Shown piece after piece: positions 40,053-49,366 of a stretch of 64,000 nt of DNA. The notes under the pieces are model-generated. The model was not told the DNA's origin, searched no databases, and was given only the letters and a program-made list of their open reading frames with translations. Source of the stretch: Streptomyces viridochromogenes (GTDB lineage Bacteria; Actinomycetota; Actinomycetes; Streptomycetales; Streptomycetaceae); assembly GCF_001270495.1 (NCBI RefSeq), contig NZ_LGUR01000265.1:108140-172139 (forward strand), in the 5' to 3' direction. Position 1 is the first letter of the stretch. The number at the start of each line of letters is the position of its first letter. A program made the position numbers and the translations under genes.

Positions 40053-40425
40053 GCGCGGGCGGATTCCGCTCCCGCCTGTGAGCCGAGTGTGTCGGCCGGA
40101 TCCGCCCTGGACTGGGCCAGTTCCTCCAGCTCAGACGCCAAGGCCGTCCGCCTCAAAGGGCACAGACTCGGCCAACGCAATGCGCTGATATTCAATGCGG
40201 GCCGGTCGGTTGGGAGGTCCGAGGAGATCTTGTTGTGGACAGGGTTTGCGGCTGTCCGTCGTCCGCACTGCCGGACTCCGGACTGGATGTTCTTGCCGAG
40301 TTGCGCGGTGCGGATCGCGGCGACGTACCCGCTCGAGCCGGCACCGAGGGCGATGACGTCGTAGTGCACGCTCACGACGTACCCCCTTTCCAAGGTGTTC
40401 GATGGTTGGCCCGTGGAGCGAGTGG
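40053..40425. other. Intergenic region with a gene fragment
   Basis: Contains only the lipoamide dehydrogenase fragment described at 40289-40375 and no complete gene. It separates the SDR gene from the TetR module. Confidence 0.45.
40289..40375 (-). pseudogene. Dihydrolipoamide dehydrogenase N-terminal fragment
   Basis: The minus strand encodes VSVHYDVIALGAGSSGYVAAIRTAQLGKN, clearly the FAD-binding start of dihydrolipoyl dehydrogenase (lpd). The similarity stops after about 29 codons, followed by unrelated sequence. It is a stranded 5' gene end, probably left by a deletion or by insertion of the TetR module. Confidence 0.75.
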
Positions 40426-41049
40426 TCATGCCGCGCGGTGGTGGGGCGCCAGGGTGGCGTGGATCTGGTCGCGGATGTCGGCGAGGACGGCTTCGTCACT
40501 CCGGTGCAGGTACAGGGTGGCGGTGGTGCTGATGTGGATGATCGCGGTGATCACCCGCGCCAGCGTCGCCGCGTCGGCGGCATCGATGTACTCGTTGCGG
40601 GTGAGCAGGCCGGTGATGCCGTCCTCGAGGCGGCCGGCAAGGGCTAGACCCGCTTGCCGGTAGGGCTCGGCCGGGTCGCCGAAGACGAGTTCGTGCAGGT
40701 ATGTGCGGCCGTTCTCGGTGTGCTCCCTCAGGCACTCCACCACGGGACGGAGGAGAGCGACGACCGGCTCCAGTACGCCCTGGCCGACGGCGGCGTTCGC
40801 GGCGGCGAGGCCGGAATCGATGGCGGCGGCGAACTTCTCGTTCTGCACCATGATCAGCAACTCGGCCTTCGTGGACGCGTACAGGTAAAGAGTGCCGATC
40901 GCGACGTCGGCCCGGCGGGCGATCTGCTGTGTCGTGACCCCGCTGACGCCGTGTTCGGCGAACAGTTCGCGGGCTGCGGTCATGATGCGCTCGCGCTTGG
41001 CCTGCTTGGCCCGCTCGCGGCGTCCGATCGGCATGTGGCCGCGTCCCAT
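40426..41049 (-). CDS. TetR-family regulator 1 of the catabolic module
   Basis: 207 residues. The N-terminal helix-turn-helix reads IMTAARELFAEHGVSGVTTQQIARRADVAIGTLYLYASTKAELL (about residues 22-65); the C-terminal ligand domain contains VVECLREHTENGRTYLHELVFGDPAEPYRQAG. The second TetR of the window (46389) shares the motif NGRTYL(R/H)E(L/M)VFGDP and much of the rest, so they are paralogues. It is divergent from the oxidoreductase gene; an operator-like palindrome at 41081-41092 overlaps the presumed promoter. Confidence 0.88.
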   Translation of the reverse strand: MGRGHMPIGRRERAKQAKRERIMTAARELFAEHGVSGVTTQQIARRADVAIGTLYLYASTKAELLIMVQNEKFAAAIDSGLAAANAAVGQGVLEPVVALLRPVVECLREHTENGRTYLHELVFGDPAEPYRQAGLALAGRLEDGITGLLTRNEYIDAADAATLARVITAIIHISTTATLYLHRSDEAVLADIRDQIHATLAPHHRAA

Positions 41050-41059
41050 GGGACCTCCC

Positions 41060-41099
41060 TTGACAATAATTCTGAGTAGACTCATAGTTGAGTGTACTC
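41060..41099 (+). promoter_or_regulatory. Promoter and TetR operator of the catabolic operon
   Basis: TTGACA (41060-41065), 17 bases, CATAGT (41083-41088) form a promoter facing the oxidoreductase gene. CTCATAGTTGAG (41081-41092) is palindromic in its arms CTCA/TGAG and covers the -10. A 32-nt block here (41068-41099) resembles the reverse complement of 46337-46368, upstream of the second TetR gene. Confidence 0.7.
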
Positions 41100-41198
41100 G
41101 GGTTGTTGGAGTGAGGCGAGACCCTAGGCGTCACGCCGAAATTGGCTGATCTGGCCTCACGCCTGGATAAATAGGACGAAGATAAGGAGTGGCGCCCC

Positions 41199-42194
41199 AT
41201 GCGAGCGTTCGTCGTCGCCAAGTACAAGGAGCCGCTGCAGGAGGCGGACGTCCCCGAGCCCACCGTGGGGGAGCACGACGTGCTCGTCCGGGTGGAGGCC
41301 GCCGGACTGAACCCGCTGGATGAGAAGATCCGCGCCGGTGAGTTCAAGCAGATCCTGCCCTACAAGCTGCCGCTGATCCTGGGTAACGACGTCGCGGGCA
41401 CCGTCATCAGCGTCGGGACGGCAGTTCGCGGCTTCAAGCCCGGAGACGAGGTGTACGCCCGGCCCCACCAGGACCGCATCGGCACGTTCGCCGAGCGCAT
41501 CGCCGTAGCCGAGGGCGACCTGGCGCTCAAGCCCGCTTCGATCAGCATGGCAGAGGCGGGCTCGCTGCCGCTGGCGGCGCTCACGGCGTGGCAGGCGCTG
41601 GTGGAGCGCGGGAAGGTGCGGCCAGGGCAGAAGGTTCTCATCCACGCCGGCGCCGGCGGGGTCGGTTCGATCGCGATCCAGCTCGCCGCGCACCTCGGTG
41701 CGAGCGTCGCCACGACCGCCAGCGGTTCCAACGCGGACTTCGTGCGCGCGCTCGGCGCGGACACGGTGATCGATTACCGCAGCCAGGACTTCGAGCAGCT
41801 CCTGACCGGCTACGACCTGGTGCTGGACAGCATCGGCGGGGAGACCCTCGAGAAGTCCCTGCGGGTGCTCAAGCCCGGCGGCAAAGCCATCGGGATCACC
41901 GGTCCCCCGGACCCCGCGTTCGCCCGCGAGGCCGGCCTGAACCCGCTGCTGCGCCTGGCGGTCACCGGCCTGAGCGGCAAGATCCGCAGGCAGGCCAAGA
42001 AGCTCGGCGTGACGTACGAGTTCCTGTTCATGCGCGCCAGCGGCGACCAGCTCCGCCAGATCACCACCCTCATCGACGAGGGCGTGGTGCGTCCGGTCGT
42101 GGGAAAGGTGGTCGGCTTCGACCAGACCCCGCAGGCGCTGCAGTCCCTGTCCCAGGGTGGCATCCGCGGCAAGGCCGTCATCGGCCACAGCTGA
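41199..42194 (+). CDS. NADP-dependent quinone/zinc-type oxidoreductase (MDR family)
   Basis: 331 residues, medium-chain dehydrogenase family without the zinc Cys cluster: EHDVLVRVEAAGLNPLDEKIRAGEF, LILGNDVAGTVISVGTAVRGFKPGDEVY, LIHAGAGGVGSIAIQLAAHLGASV (NADPH site, about residues 147-170), and LDSIGGETLEKSL. Typical substrates are quinones or enones. It is the first gene of a co-directional run of four (gaps 31-121 bp). RBS: AAGGAG about 16 bases upstream of the ATG, a little far. Confidence 0.9.
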   Translation: MRAFVVAKYKEPLQEADVPEPTVGEHDVLVRVEAAGLNPLDEKIRAGEFKQILPYKLPLILGNDVAGTVISVGTAVRGFKPGDEVYARPHQDRIGTFAERIAVAEGDLALKPASISMAEAGSLPLAALTAWQALVERGKVRPGQKVLIHAGAGGVGSIAIQLAAHLGASVATTASGSNADFVRALGADTVIDYRSQDFEQLLTGYDLVLDSIGGETLEKSLRVLKPGGKAIGITGPPDPAFAREAGLNPLLRLAVTGLSGKIRRQAKKLGVTYEFLFMRASGDQLRQITTLIDEGVVRPVVGKVVGFDQTPQALQSLSQGGIRGKAVIGHS

Positions 42195-42260
42195 CCCGCC
42201 GCAACCGCGACGGGCGACACGAAACACACAGCGACACAGAACACGCAAGGAGAATCCATC

Positions 42261-43127
42261 ATGAGCAGCACCAACACCCCTGAGGAAGCCGTCATCACCT
42301 CCTACGCGAAGGCCCCGGCCCGCACCGTCAGGGCCGGCGGCGTCACCTACGCCTACCGCGAGCTGGGACCGAAGGGCGGCATCCCCGTCGTCTTCTTCGT
42401 CCACCTCGCCGCGACCCTGGACAACTGGGACCCCCGCATCGTCGACCCCATCGCGAAGGGCCGTCACGTCATCGCCTTCGACAACCGCGGTGTCGGGGCG
42501 TCCACCGGTCAGGTGCCGGACAGTGTCGAGGCGATGGCCGACGACGCCTACACCTTCATCAAGGCGCTCGGGTACGACAAGATCGACGTCTTCTCCTTCT
42601 CCCTCGGCGGCATGGTCGCTCAGGCCTTGGTGGTGAAGCACCCCGAGCTCGTCCGCAAGCTCGTCCTCACCGGTACCGGGCCCAAGGGCGGCAAGGACAT
42701 GGACAAGGTCGCCAGAATCACCTACTGGGACATCCTGCGCGCCACCTTGACCCGTTCGGACCCCAAGGAGTTCCTGTTCTTCAACCGCAACGCCACCGGC
42801 AAGACCGCCGGGCGCGCGTTCGTCAACCGGCTCAAGGAGCGCACTGTCGACCGCGACGCGGAGATCAAGACCAAGGCGTTCCAGACGCAGCTGAAGGCGA
42901 TCAAGAAGTGGGGGCGCTCCGCCCCCGACGACCTGTCGTCGATCACGCAGCCCACCCTGATCGCCAACGGCGACAACGACCGCATGGTGCCTTCGGTCCT
43001 GTCGGAGGACCTGCACCGGCGCATCAAGGGCAGCGAGCTGATCATCTACCCCGACTCCGGGCACGGCGGCATCTTCCAGTACCACCAGGAATTCGCCCCC
43101 CTAGCGGTCGAGTTCCTGGCGCGATGA
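42261..43127 (+). CDS. Alpha/beta-fold hydrolase
   Basis: 288 residues. VRAGGVTYAYRELGPKGGIPVVFFVHLAATLDNWDPRIVD, FDNRGVGASTGQVPDSVEAMADDAYTFIKALGYDKIDVFSFSLGGMVAQALVV contain the strand-nucleophile-helix element; the nucleophile Ser lies in SFSLG, where the usual first Gly of GxSxG is Ser. Acid Asp is in ANGDNDRMV and His in PDSGHGGIFQ. Substrate unknown; esterase or haloperoxidase-like activity is possible. AAGGAG lies 8 bases before the ATG. Confidence 0.9.
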   Translation: MSSTNTPEEAVITSYAKAPARTVRAGGVTYAYRELGPKGGIPVVFFVHLAATLDNWDPRIVDPIAKGRHVIAFDNRGVGASTGQVPDSVEAMADDAYTFIKALGYDKIDVFSFSLGGMVAQALVVKHPELVRKLVLTGTGPKGGKDMDKVARITYWDILRATLTRSDPKEFLFFNRNATGKTAGRAFVNRLKERTVDRDAEIKTKAFQTQLKAIKKWGRSAPDDLSSITQPTLIANGDNDRMVPSVLSEDLHRRIKGSELIIYPDSGHGGIFQYHQEFAPLAVEFLAR

Positions 43128-43158
43128 CCACCAGCTGACCAGGAAAAAGGGCAACATC

Positions 43159-43965
43159 ATGAGCACGTCACCGGTCGCCGCACCCCTGGAAGTGAAGAAG
43201 CCTCTCACCTCCTCGATCCTGCTGTGGGTGCGCACCGACCAGCCCCGCCAGACCGGCATGGACCACTGGAAGGGCCCGCACTCAGGGATCATCTCCGCCA
43301 CCCCGGGCCTGGAGGAGTACCGGCAGATCCACCTCGCCGAGCACAACACGGGCCTGTGGCCGGCCATCGACGGGGTCCAGACCGCGATCCCCGCCGACCG
43401 GAAGATCGACGGCGTCGCGGAAGTCACCTTCCAATCGGTGCTCGCACCCCTGAAAGGGCGCGAGCAGACGAAGCTGGCCTACGCCGACGAGATCAACGTG
43501 TTCCGCCGCACCCTGCTCTACGCCGGCCCGCCGAACTCCTCTCGGTGGTACGACGTCGCAGGCCCCGGACAGAGGGTCGGTGCCCGCGCGCTGATCTACC
43601 TTCGCCGCAGACACGGGGTCGGCGCCGGTGCCTTCCGGAAGTTCGTCAACGAGCAGCTCGCACCCGCGCTCGCCGGCACCGGAGTGCTGAAGGAGCTGCG
43701 CACGCAGACGTTCCTGCCCTGGCTCGAAAAGCTCTGGGACACCCCGGACGTCGCCCACGACAACCCCCGCGACCAGCACTTCCACGCCTCGGTCAGCCTC
43801 GGGTTCACCGACACCGCGGCACGGGACGCCTTCTTCACCGGCCACGTGATCGAGGACCTGTCCAACCGCCTGGCACCGCAAGTCTCCGCGATCCACGCCT
43901 ACGACGTCACCGCCACCCTCACCTACGTCAAGAACGGCGAGATCCTCCCGCGCTACCAGGAGTGA
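43159..43965 (+). CDS. EthD-like dimeric alpha/beta-barrel protein
   Basis: 268 residues with two repeats of a ferredoxin-like fold: SILLWVRTDQPRQTGMDHWKGPHSGIISATPGLEEYRQIHL near the start, and ALIYLRRRHGVGAGAFRKFVNEQLAPALA plus DQHFHASVSLGFTDTAARDAFF later. KGPH-type segments are typical of EthD-related proteins, which help in degradation of ethers or polyketide-like rings. No cofactor motif is visible. It is part of the same operon as the hydrolase and enoyl-CoA hydratase. Confidence 0.65.
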   Translation: MSTSPVAAPLEVKKPLTSSILLWVRTDQPRQTGMDHWKGPHSGIISATPGLEEYRQIHLAEHNTGLWPAIDGVQTAIPADRKIDGVAEVTFQSVLAPLKGREQTKLAYADEINVFRRTLLYAGPPNSSRWYDVAGPGQRVGARALIYLRRRHGVGAGAFRKFVNEQLAPALAGTGVLKELRTQTFLPWLEKLWDTPDVAHDNPRDQHFHASVSLGFTDTAARDAFFTGHVIEDLSNRLAPQVSAIHAYDVTATLTYVKNGEILPRYQE

Positions 43966-44086
43966 GCGGCGCGCAGACAGGAAGCGGGACCACTGGATCT
44001 GCTCGGCACATCCATCCGCCCCGGCTTCCTTGCCCTCCTCGCACCCCAATCGCCGTCTGATACCCCTCACGCATCCGGAGCCAGCC

Positions 44087-44920
44087 ATGAGCGAGCAGCA
44101 GAGCACCATCCACTACGAGCGCACCTCACCGCAGATCGCGAAGATCACCTTCGCCAACCCGCCCGTCAACCTCATCACCGGCGAGACGGTCCTGCGCCTC
44201 ATCGAGATCGTCACCGAACTGGCCACCGACCCGGACATCCAGGTCGTGCTGTTCGACAGCGCCACCCCCGACTTCTTCTACAACCACTTCGACCTGGCCG
44301 CCGCCGCCGACTTCCCCGCCCCCGAGGACCCGGACGCGGTGCCGGCATGGACGAATCTGGTCCTGGAACTCTCCAAAGCGCCCTACATCACCATCGCGGT
44401 CATCCGTGGACGCACCCGCGGCGGCGGGAACGAGCTCGCCCTCGCCCTCGACCTGCGCTACGCCAGCCGGGAGAAAGCGATCTTCGGACAGCCCGAGGTC
44501 GGTAGCGGACTGCTCCCCGGCGGTGGTGGCAGCGAACGCCTCCCCCGCGCCATCGGACGCGACCGCGCCCTGGAAGCCATCCTCACCAGCGACGACTACG
44601 CCGCCGACACCGCCGAGCGTTGGGGCTGGGTCACCCGCGCCCTCCCCGACAGCGAACTCGACGCCTTCGTCGGCACCGTCGCCGCCCGGCTCGCCTCCTT
44701 CGACCGCACCTCACTCGCCTCGGCCAAGGCCCAGATCAACCGGGCAACCCTGCCCCCGGACGCGGACCTGGTCGCCGCGTACGGCGAGTTCACCCACTCC
44801 CTCACCCTCCCCGGTTTCCTCACCCGGGCCGCAGGCACGCAGGCCGTCGTCGAACAGGCCGGCATCGACTTCGAGTACCGGCTCGGGCACTACATCGGCA
44901 TCGCCAACCAGCAACGCTGA
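44087..44920 (+). CDS. Enoyl-CoA hydratase/isomerase family protein
   Basis: 277 residues, crotonase fold: ITFANPPVNLITGETVLRLIEIVTEL, then DFFYNHFDLAAAADFP, AVIRGRTRGGGNELALALDLRYASREKAIFGQPEVGSGLLPGGGGSERLPRAIG, where the GGGNE and GQPE/GLLPGGGG blocks contribute the oxyanion hole. The usual catalytic Glu in GLLP-preceding PEV is present. Many members act on CoA thioesters in aromatic or fatty-acid degradation; the exact substrate is unknown. The 121-bp gap before it shows a weak GGAG RBS. Confidence 0.87.
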   Translation: MSEQQSTIHYERTSPQIAKITFANPPVNLITGETVLRLIEIVTELATDPDIQVVLFDSATPDFFYNHFDLAAAADFPAPEDPDAVPAWTNLVLELSKAPYITIAVIRGRTRGGGNELALALDLRYASREKAIFGQPEVGSGLLPGGGGSERLPRAIGRDRALEAILTSDDYAADTAERWGWVTRALPDSELDAFVGTVAARLASFDRTSLASAKAQINRATLPPDADLVAAYGEFTHSLTLPGFLTRAAGTQAVVEQAGIDFEYRLGHYIGIANQQR

Positions 44921-44981
44921 CACCCATCGGAAGACGAGCACGGACGCAGCCGATGCCGCGTCCGTCCTCTTTTGCCGCGGG

Positions 44982-45228
44982 GCCCACCTGATTTCCGACG
45001 TCTTCGGCACCGTGGTCGACCGGCGCACCAGCATCGCGGGCGAATTCGAACGCGTCGGCGCCCTCTCCGGGCCACGGGCCGATCGGCCAGGACTCACCAC
45101 CCAGTGGCGCAGCCTGTATCCGCCGACACCGCTGCGAATCGCGGCGGGGGAAGTGCCTGGCGGTCGCTGGACGAACTACACCGGATGATGCGCGGACGAG
45201 TGCGTGCCGAGCATGGCCTGACCAAGGC
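44982..45228 (+). pseudogene. Haloacid dehalogenase type II, frameshifted fragment
   Basis: The segment reads LISDVFGTVVDRRTSIAGEFERVGALSG and LTTQWRSLYPPTPLRIAAGEVPGG, the opening of type II haloacid dehalogenases (DVFGTVVDWR), and continues in another frame as WRSLDELHRMMRGRVRAEHGL. The catalytic Asp of DVFGT is kept, but the frame is broken and the rest of the gene is absent; it ends at a hexanucleotide repeat. Confidence 0.75.
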
Positions 45229-45528
<300 letters not shown>

Positions 45529-46242
45529 TCAGGCGTCCGTGCTGTGCAGGTCCGGGTAAAGCGCCTCGACCGGGCCGCTCAGAGCCGCCTTGACCCCCTT
45601 GGTCAACTCGTCGGCCAGGACCTCGTATTCTCCGGCCTCGACGGCGTCGTAGACCGTCGTCACCAGCTGCGTCGGCAGCAACTTGGGTCCGTCGGCGTGC
45701 GCGGCCATACCGGTGTCGACGTAGCCCATGTGCACACCCGTCACGTGGACGCCCATGGGTGCGAACTCGATGCGCAGCGAGTTGGTGGCCGACCACAGTG
45801 CGGCCTTGGACGCGCTGTAGGCGCCGCCGAAGGCATACCAGCTGGCAACGGAGTGCACGTCGATGAGGACTGACCCCTTCTTGGCGGCGAGGACCGGTGC
45901 GAAGGCGCGGGCGAGGAAGACCGGCCCGAAGAAGTTCGTCTCCATGTTCGCCCGGATGTCCGCCTCGGTGACGTCCAGCAGGCTCGCGCTCGGCGGGATG
46001 GCGCCCGCGTTGTTGACGAGCACGGTGACATCCGCCGCGGCGGCGACGGCCGCGTCGATCGACGCGCGGTCGGTGACGTCAAGGGTCAGGGGGACGATGC
46101 GTTCATCGTCCCAGGCGCGGGGGGAACGGGCGGTGGCGTAGACCTTGGCGGCGCCGCGTGCCAGGGCGTCGTGGACGAAGTGGGTGCCCATACCGCCATT
46201 GGCGCCGGTGACGAGGACGACTGATCCGTCGAGAGAGGGCAT
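45529..46242 (-). CDS. Short-chain dehydrogenase/reductase
   Basis: 237 residues, classical SDR: SVVLVTGANGGMGTHFVHDALARG, LVNNAGAIP, and the catalytic Ser-Tyr-Lys in IDVHSVASWYAFGGAYSASKAAL. The adenine-ribose region ATARSPRAW suggests NADPH. GAAGGAAAA precedes the ATG at 46242. It is divergent from the second TetR gene, with the operator-like block 46337-46368 between them. Confidence 0.88.
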   Translation of the reverse strand: MPSLDGSVVLVTGANGGMGTHFVHDALARGAAKVYATARSPRAWDDERIVPLTLDVTDRASIDAAVAAAADVTVLVNNAGAIPPSASLLDVTEADIRANMETNFFGPVFLARAFAPVLAAKKGSVLIDVHSVASWYAFGGAYSASKAALWSATNSLRIEFAPMGVHVTGVHMGYVDTGMAAHADGPKLLPTQLVTTVYDAVEAGEYEVLADELTKGVKAALSGPVEALYPDLHSTDA

Positions 46243-46336
46243 TGCTTTTCCTTCTTTCCAAGGGGATGTGCAGTGCGTGGCGGTGCACGGATGGAGCAAT
46301 GACTCCTCGCCCCGTCGTGGAAGAATGAGCAGAGCC

Positions 46337-46368
46337 AACTACTCTCATAACTGAGCGCAGTCAGAATT
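46337..46368. promoter_or_regulatory. Second copy of the TetR operator-like block
   Basis: CTCATAACTGAG (46344-46355) has the same CTCA-4-TGAG core as 41081-41092; the reverse complement of the 32-nt block aligns with 41068-41099, including AATTCTGA at one end. It lies between the divergent SDR and TetR genes. Confidence 0.65.
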
Positions 46369-46388
46369 TATTCCTGGAGGACACCGCC

Positions 46389-46991
46389 ATGTCTGTCGCC
46401 CCCCAGTCGGTCGGACGGCGCGAGCGGAACAAGCAGGAAAAGCTCGACCGCATTGTCGCTGCCGCCAGTGAGCTGTTCGCCGAACACGGCGTCGATGAGG
46501 TCACGACCCAGCAGATCGCGGACAAGGCCGACATCGGCACCGGGACCTTGTTCCTTTATGCCAAGACCAAGGGCGAACTCCTCCTGCTTGTGCAGAACGC
46601 CAAGTACGCCGAAGCGCTCGAGCAGGGCCGGGCGGACGCCGAGACCGTCCCAGGCGTGCTGGACGCGGTGCTGGCGATCGTCCGGCCGATCGTGGAGTGC
46701 AACCGCACCCAGATCGACAACGGACGCACCTACCTGCGAGAGATGGTCTTCGGCGACCCCGAGGAGCCCCGGCACGGCGCGGCACTGGCCATCGTCGCGC
46801 AGACCGAGGAGGTCATCGCCGCCGTGCTGCGCCGAGACGAGCGGGTCGCAGAGGGCGACGCCGCGACGCTGGCACACATCGTGTCCGCCGTGATGTTCCT
46901 CAGCATGGCGGCGAGCGTGAACATCGCCTTGAGCGTCGAGGAGATCATGCAGGACATCCGGGGGCAGGTCGACGTCCTGCTGCCTCGCTGA
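46389..46991 (+). CDS. TetR-family regulator 2 of the catabolic module
   Basis: 200 residues. Helix-turn-helix IVAAASELFAEHGVDEVTTQQIADKADIGTGTLFLYAKTKGELL (about residues 22-65) and a C-terminal domain with IVECNRTQIDNGRTYLREMVFGDPEEPRHGAAL. Paralogous to the regulator at 40426 through most of its length. CTGGAGG lies 8 bases before the ATG. It probably binds 46337-46368 and may cross-regulate the operon at 41199. Confidence 0.88.
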   Translation: MSVAPQSVGRRERNKQEKLDRIVAAASELFAEHGVDEVTTQQIADKADIGTGTLFLYAKTKGELLLLVQNAKYAEALEQGRADAETVPGVLDAVLAIVRPIVECNRTQIDNGRTYLREMVFGDPEEPRHGAALAIVAQTEEVIAAVLRRDERVAEGDAATLAHIVSAVMFLSMAASVNIALSVEEIMQDIRGQVDVLLPR

Positions 46992-47428
46992 AGCGCGGTT
47001 CCAGTCTCAGGCTCAGGCGATCATCCGGGTGGTCCTCGGCTGCGTCATGGCCCGAATCCCCAAATGGCAGGTCGTCCGGCCGTTACTGCCCATTCCGACA
47101 TGGCCGGAGGGGTGGGGCGGGCGGCCGGAGGGCTACCGCCACCGCGTGCTGCTGGGATTTCGCCTCCAGGCAATGCCACCGCCAGGCACGGCAGTTGAGC
47201 GAGGTCGGTCCAACACCCCTCAACCCCCCCTTCCTTGCGAGACGTCCGGAGGATCCCTGCGCACCGTGTCCCCGCCCGACACCTGGGTGTACGTCCTCCG
47301 CCTGCCCTTGACCGTCGCGCCGGGAAGCTGCTCTGGTTCGAGACGGGCAAGTGACGGGCAAGTGAGCGCGGAACCCTTCGTATCCGTACGTAACCCCGAG
47401 GTGGCACGACCGACGACGGAGATGTGGC
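46992..47428. other. Intergenic region with a transposase remnant
   Basis: The only recognisable item is 47047-47160, which reads RIPKWQVVRPLLPIPTWPEG and GGRPEGYRHRVLL, like the N-terminus of an IS5-type transposase (LLP...GRP...HR). It is cut short. The rest shows nothing. Confidence 0.45.
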
Positions 47429-49366
47429 GTGAGGTGTGATGGCGGACGGCCAGGGCGTCGAGGGCGTCGAGAACGTCGACCTGAAGACCGGCGACGACTT
47501 CAAAGGCTGGTGCTGCTGGGCACCCTGCTGGTCCTGTTCCTCCTCGGCGGCACGGCCCCCGCGTCGGCCCACGCGGCGCTCCGCGCCACCGATCCCCAGG
47601 ACGGAACCGTCCTCAAGTCGGCCCCCCGCCACCTCACCCTGACCTTCACGGAGTCGGTCGGACTGCTCGACGACTCCTTCCGCGTCCTGGACCCCGACGG
47701 GCGCCGCCTGCGCACGGACGAGCCGACGCACGCGCGGGACGGCGCCGAAACGGCCCGTGTGACGCTGCCCGCGAAGCTGGCCCAGGGGACGTACACCGTC
47801 GCCTGGCGGGTGGTGTCGGCCGACAGCCACCCCGTCTCCGGCGCCTTCACGTTCTCCGTCGGCAAGGCGTCCCTCACCACGGCCACCGTGGACACCGGTC
47901 CCACCGAGGACCCGGCGACCAAGAGCCTCTACAACATCGCCCGCTATCTGGCCTACCTCGCCGTCGCCCTGCTCATCGGCACGGCGACGTTCATGGCGGT
48001 CTGCCGCCCACCGGACGCGCCAGTGCTCCTGAAGCTGCTGAGGGCGAGCTGGTGGACCCTCCTCGCCGCCACCCTCGCCCTGCTGGTGCTGCGCGCCCCG
48101 TACGAGACGGGCGAGGGCCCCCTGGGGTCGCTGAGCGCCGACTCCCTCACCAGCACCCTGACCGGCCGCCCGGGCGCGGTCCTCGTCGTCCGGCTGGGCC
48201 TCCTGGCCGTCGCCGCCGTCTATCTCGTACGACTGACCAGGCGGCGCAAGCCGTACGGCTGGGCCGGCGCCGCCCTCGCCGTCGGCCTCACCCTGACCTG
48301 GGCCGCCGGCGAGCACGCCTCCGCCGGCATCCAGGTGCCGGTGGCGATGACGTCCTCGGCGCTGCATCTGCTCGCCACGGCGGTATGGCTGGGCGGGCTC
48401 ACGGCCCTGCTCGTGACGTTGTACCGCGCCCACCTCAGCCCGGCCGCCGTGACCCGCTTCTCGCGCCTCGCCTTCGCCTCCGTGGCCGTCCTCGTCGTCA
48501 CCGGCGTCTACCAGTCCTGGCGCGGCCTCGGCTCCTGGGACGCGCTCAGCGGCACGGCGTACGGCAGGCTCCTGACCCTCAAGCTGCTCGCGGTGGCCCT
48601 GCTCCTCGGCGCGGCGGCCCTCTCGCGTCGCTGGACAGCGCGGCTGGCGACGACGTCCGACGCGGAGACGGCCGTACGGGAAGAGGAACGGGTCCGGGAG
48701 CGGGATCGGGACCTGGACCTGGACCGGGAGCGGGAGCGGGAGCGCGTCCCGGAGGCGGTCGGCGGGCCCGCGCTGCCCAAGCCGTCGGCGCAGACCGACG
48801 TACCGCCTCCTTCCACGGACGACGTGCCGCCTCGCACCGACGACGTATCTCCTCGCACGGACGACGCACCACCTCCCCCCACCGCCCCCCACCACCGAGC
48901 CCTGCGCCGTTCCGTCCTCGCCGAGGTCGCCGTCGGTGCGGCGGTGCTCGCGGTCACCACGATCCTCACCAGCACGCTGCCCGGCCGGGCGGAGGCCGAT
49001 GCGGCGGCCGGTGCGCCCGCCGTCGTCGGCGCCTCCGTCACCAACGTCCCCTTCGACGTGGGCACCCCCGGCGGCCACGGCAAGGTGCAGGTCACCCTCG
49101 ATCCGGGCCGGGTCGGCGACAACTCGATCGAGGCGCTCGTCTACGGCCCCGACGGCGGCGTCTCCGTCGTTCCCGAGCTGCGGATCTCCTTCACCCACCC
49201 CGCCAAGGACATCGGCCCCCTCGACGCCGGACTCACGGACAAGGGCGGCTACTGGGGCAACAGCTTCCTCAACCTCCCCATCGCCGGGACGTGGGAGATG
49301 AAGGTGACCGTCCGGACGTCGGAGGTCGACCAGGTGAGCGAGACCAGGTCAGTGGTCGTGCGCTAG
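47429..49366 (+). CDS. CopC/CopD-type copper resistance membrane protein
   Basis: 645 residues. A signal peptide (LVLLGTLLVLFLLGGTAPASA) is followed by a CopC domain beginning HAALRATDPQDGTVL, where the new N-terminal His is a copper ligand, and ending DSHPVSGAFTFSVG with a second His. Eight membrane segments of a CopD domain occupy about residues 165-395 (for example HLLATAVWLGGLTALL). A charged, Pro-rich linker (RERDRDLDLDRERERERVPE, then repeats of PPxTDDV) precedes a last membrane segment and a C-terminal YtkA-like extracellular domain. GGAG lies 8 bases before GTG 47429. Confidence 0.87.
   Translation: MRCDGGRPGRRGRRERRPEDRRRLQRLVLLGTLLVLFLLGGTAPASAHAALRATDPQDGTVLKSAPRHLTLTFTESVGLLDDSFRVLDPDGRRLRTDEPTHARDGAETARVTLPAKLAQGTYTVAWRVVSADSHPVSGAFTFSVGKASLTTATVDTGPTEDPATKSLYNIARYLAYLAVALLIGTATFMAVCRPPDAPVLLKLLRASWWTLLAATLALLVLRAPYETGEGPLGSLSADSLTSTLTGRPGAVLVVRLGLLAVAAVYLVRLTRRRKPYGWAGAALAVGLTLTWAAGEHASAGIQVPVAMTSSALHLLATAVWLGGLTALLVTLYRAHLSPAAVTRFSRLAFASVAVLVVTGVYQSWRGLGSWDALSGTAYGRLLTLKLLAVALLLGAAALSRRWTARLATTSDAETAVREEERVRERDRDLDLDRERERERVPEAVGGPALPKPSAQTDVPPPSTDDVPPRTDDVSPRTDDAPPPPTAPHHRALRRSVLAEVAVGAAVLAVTTILTSTLPGRAEADAAAGAPAVVGASVTNVPFDVGTPGGHGKVQVTLDPGRVGDNSIEALVYGPDGGVSVVPELRISFTHPAKDIGPLDAGLTDKGGYWGNSFLNLPIAGTWEMKVTVRTSEVDQVSETRSVVVR

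Noticed and set aside
47045..49198. Long minus-strand frame opposite the CopC/CopD gene
   Set aside because: Gly/Arg-rich shadow of a high-G+C gene, with no recognisable motif.
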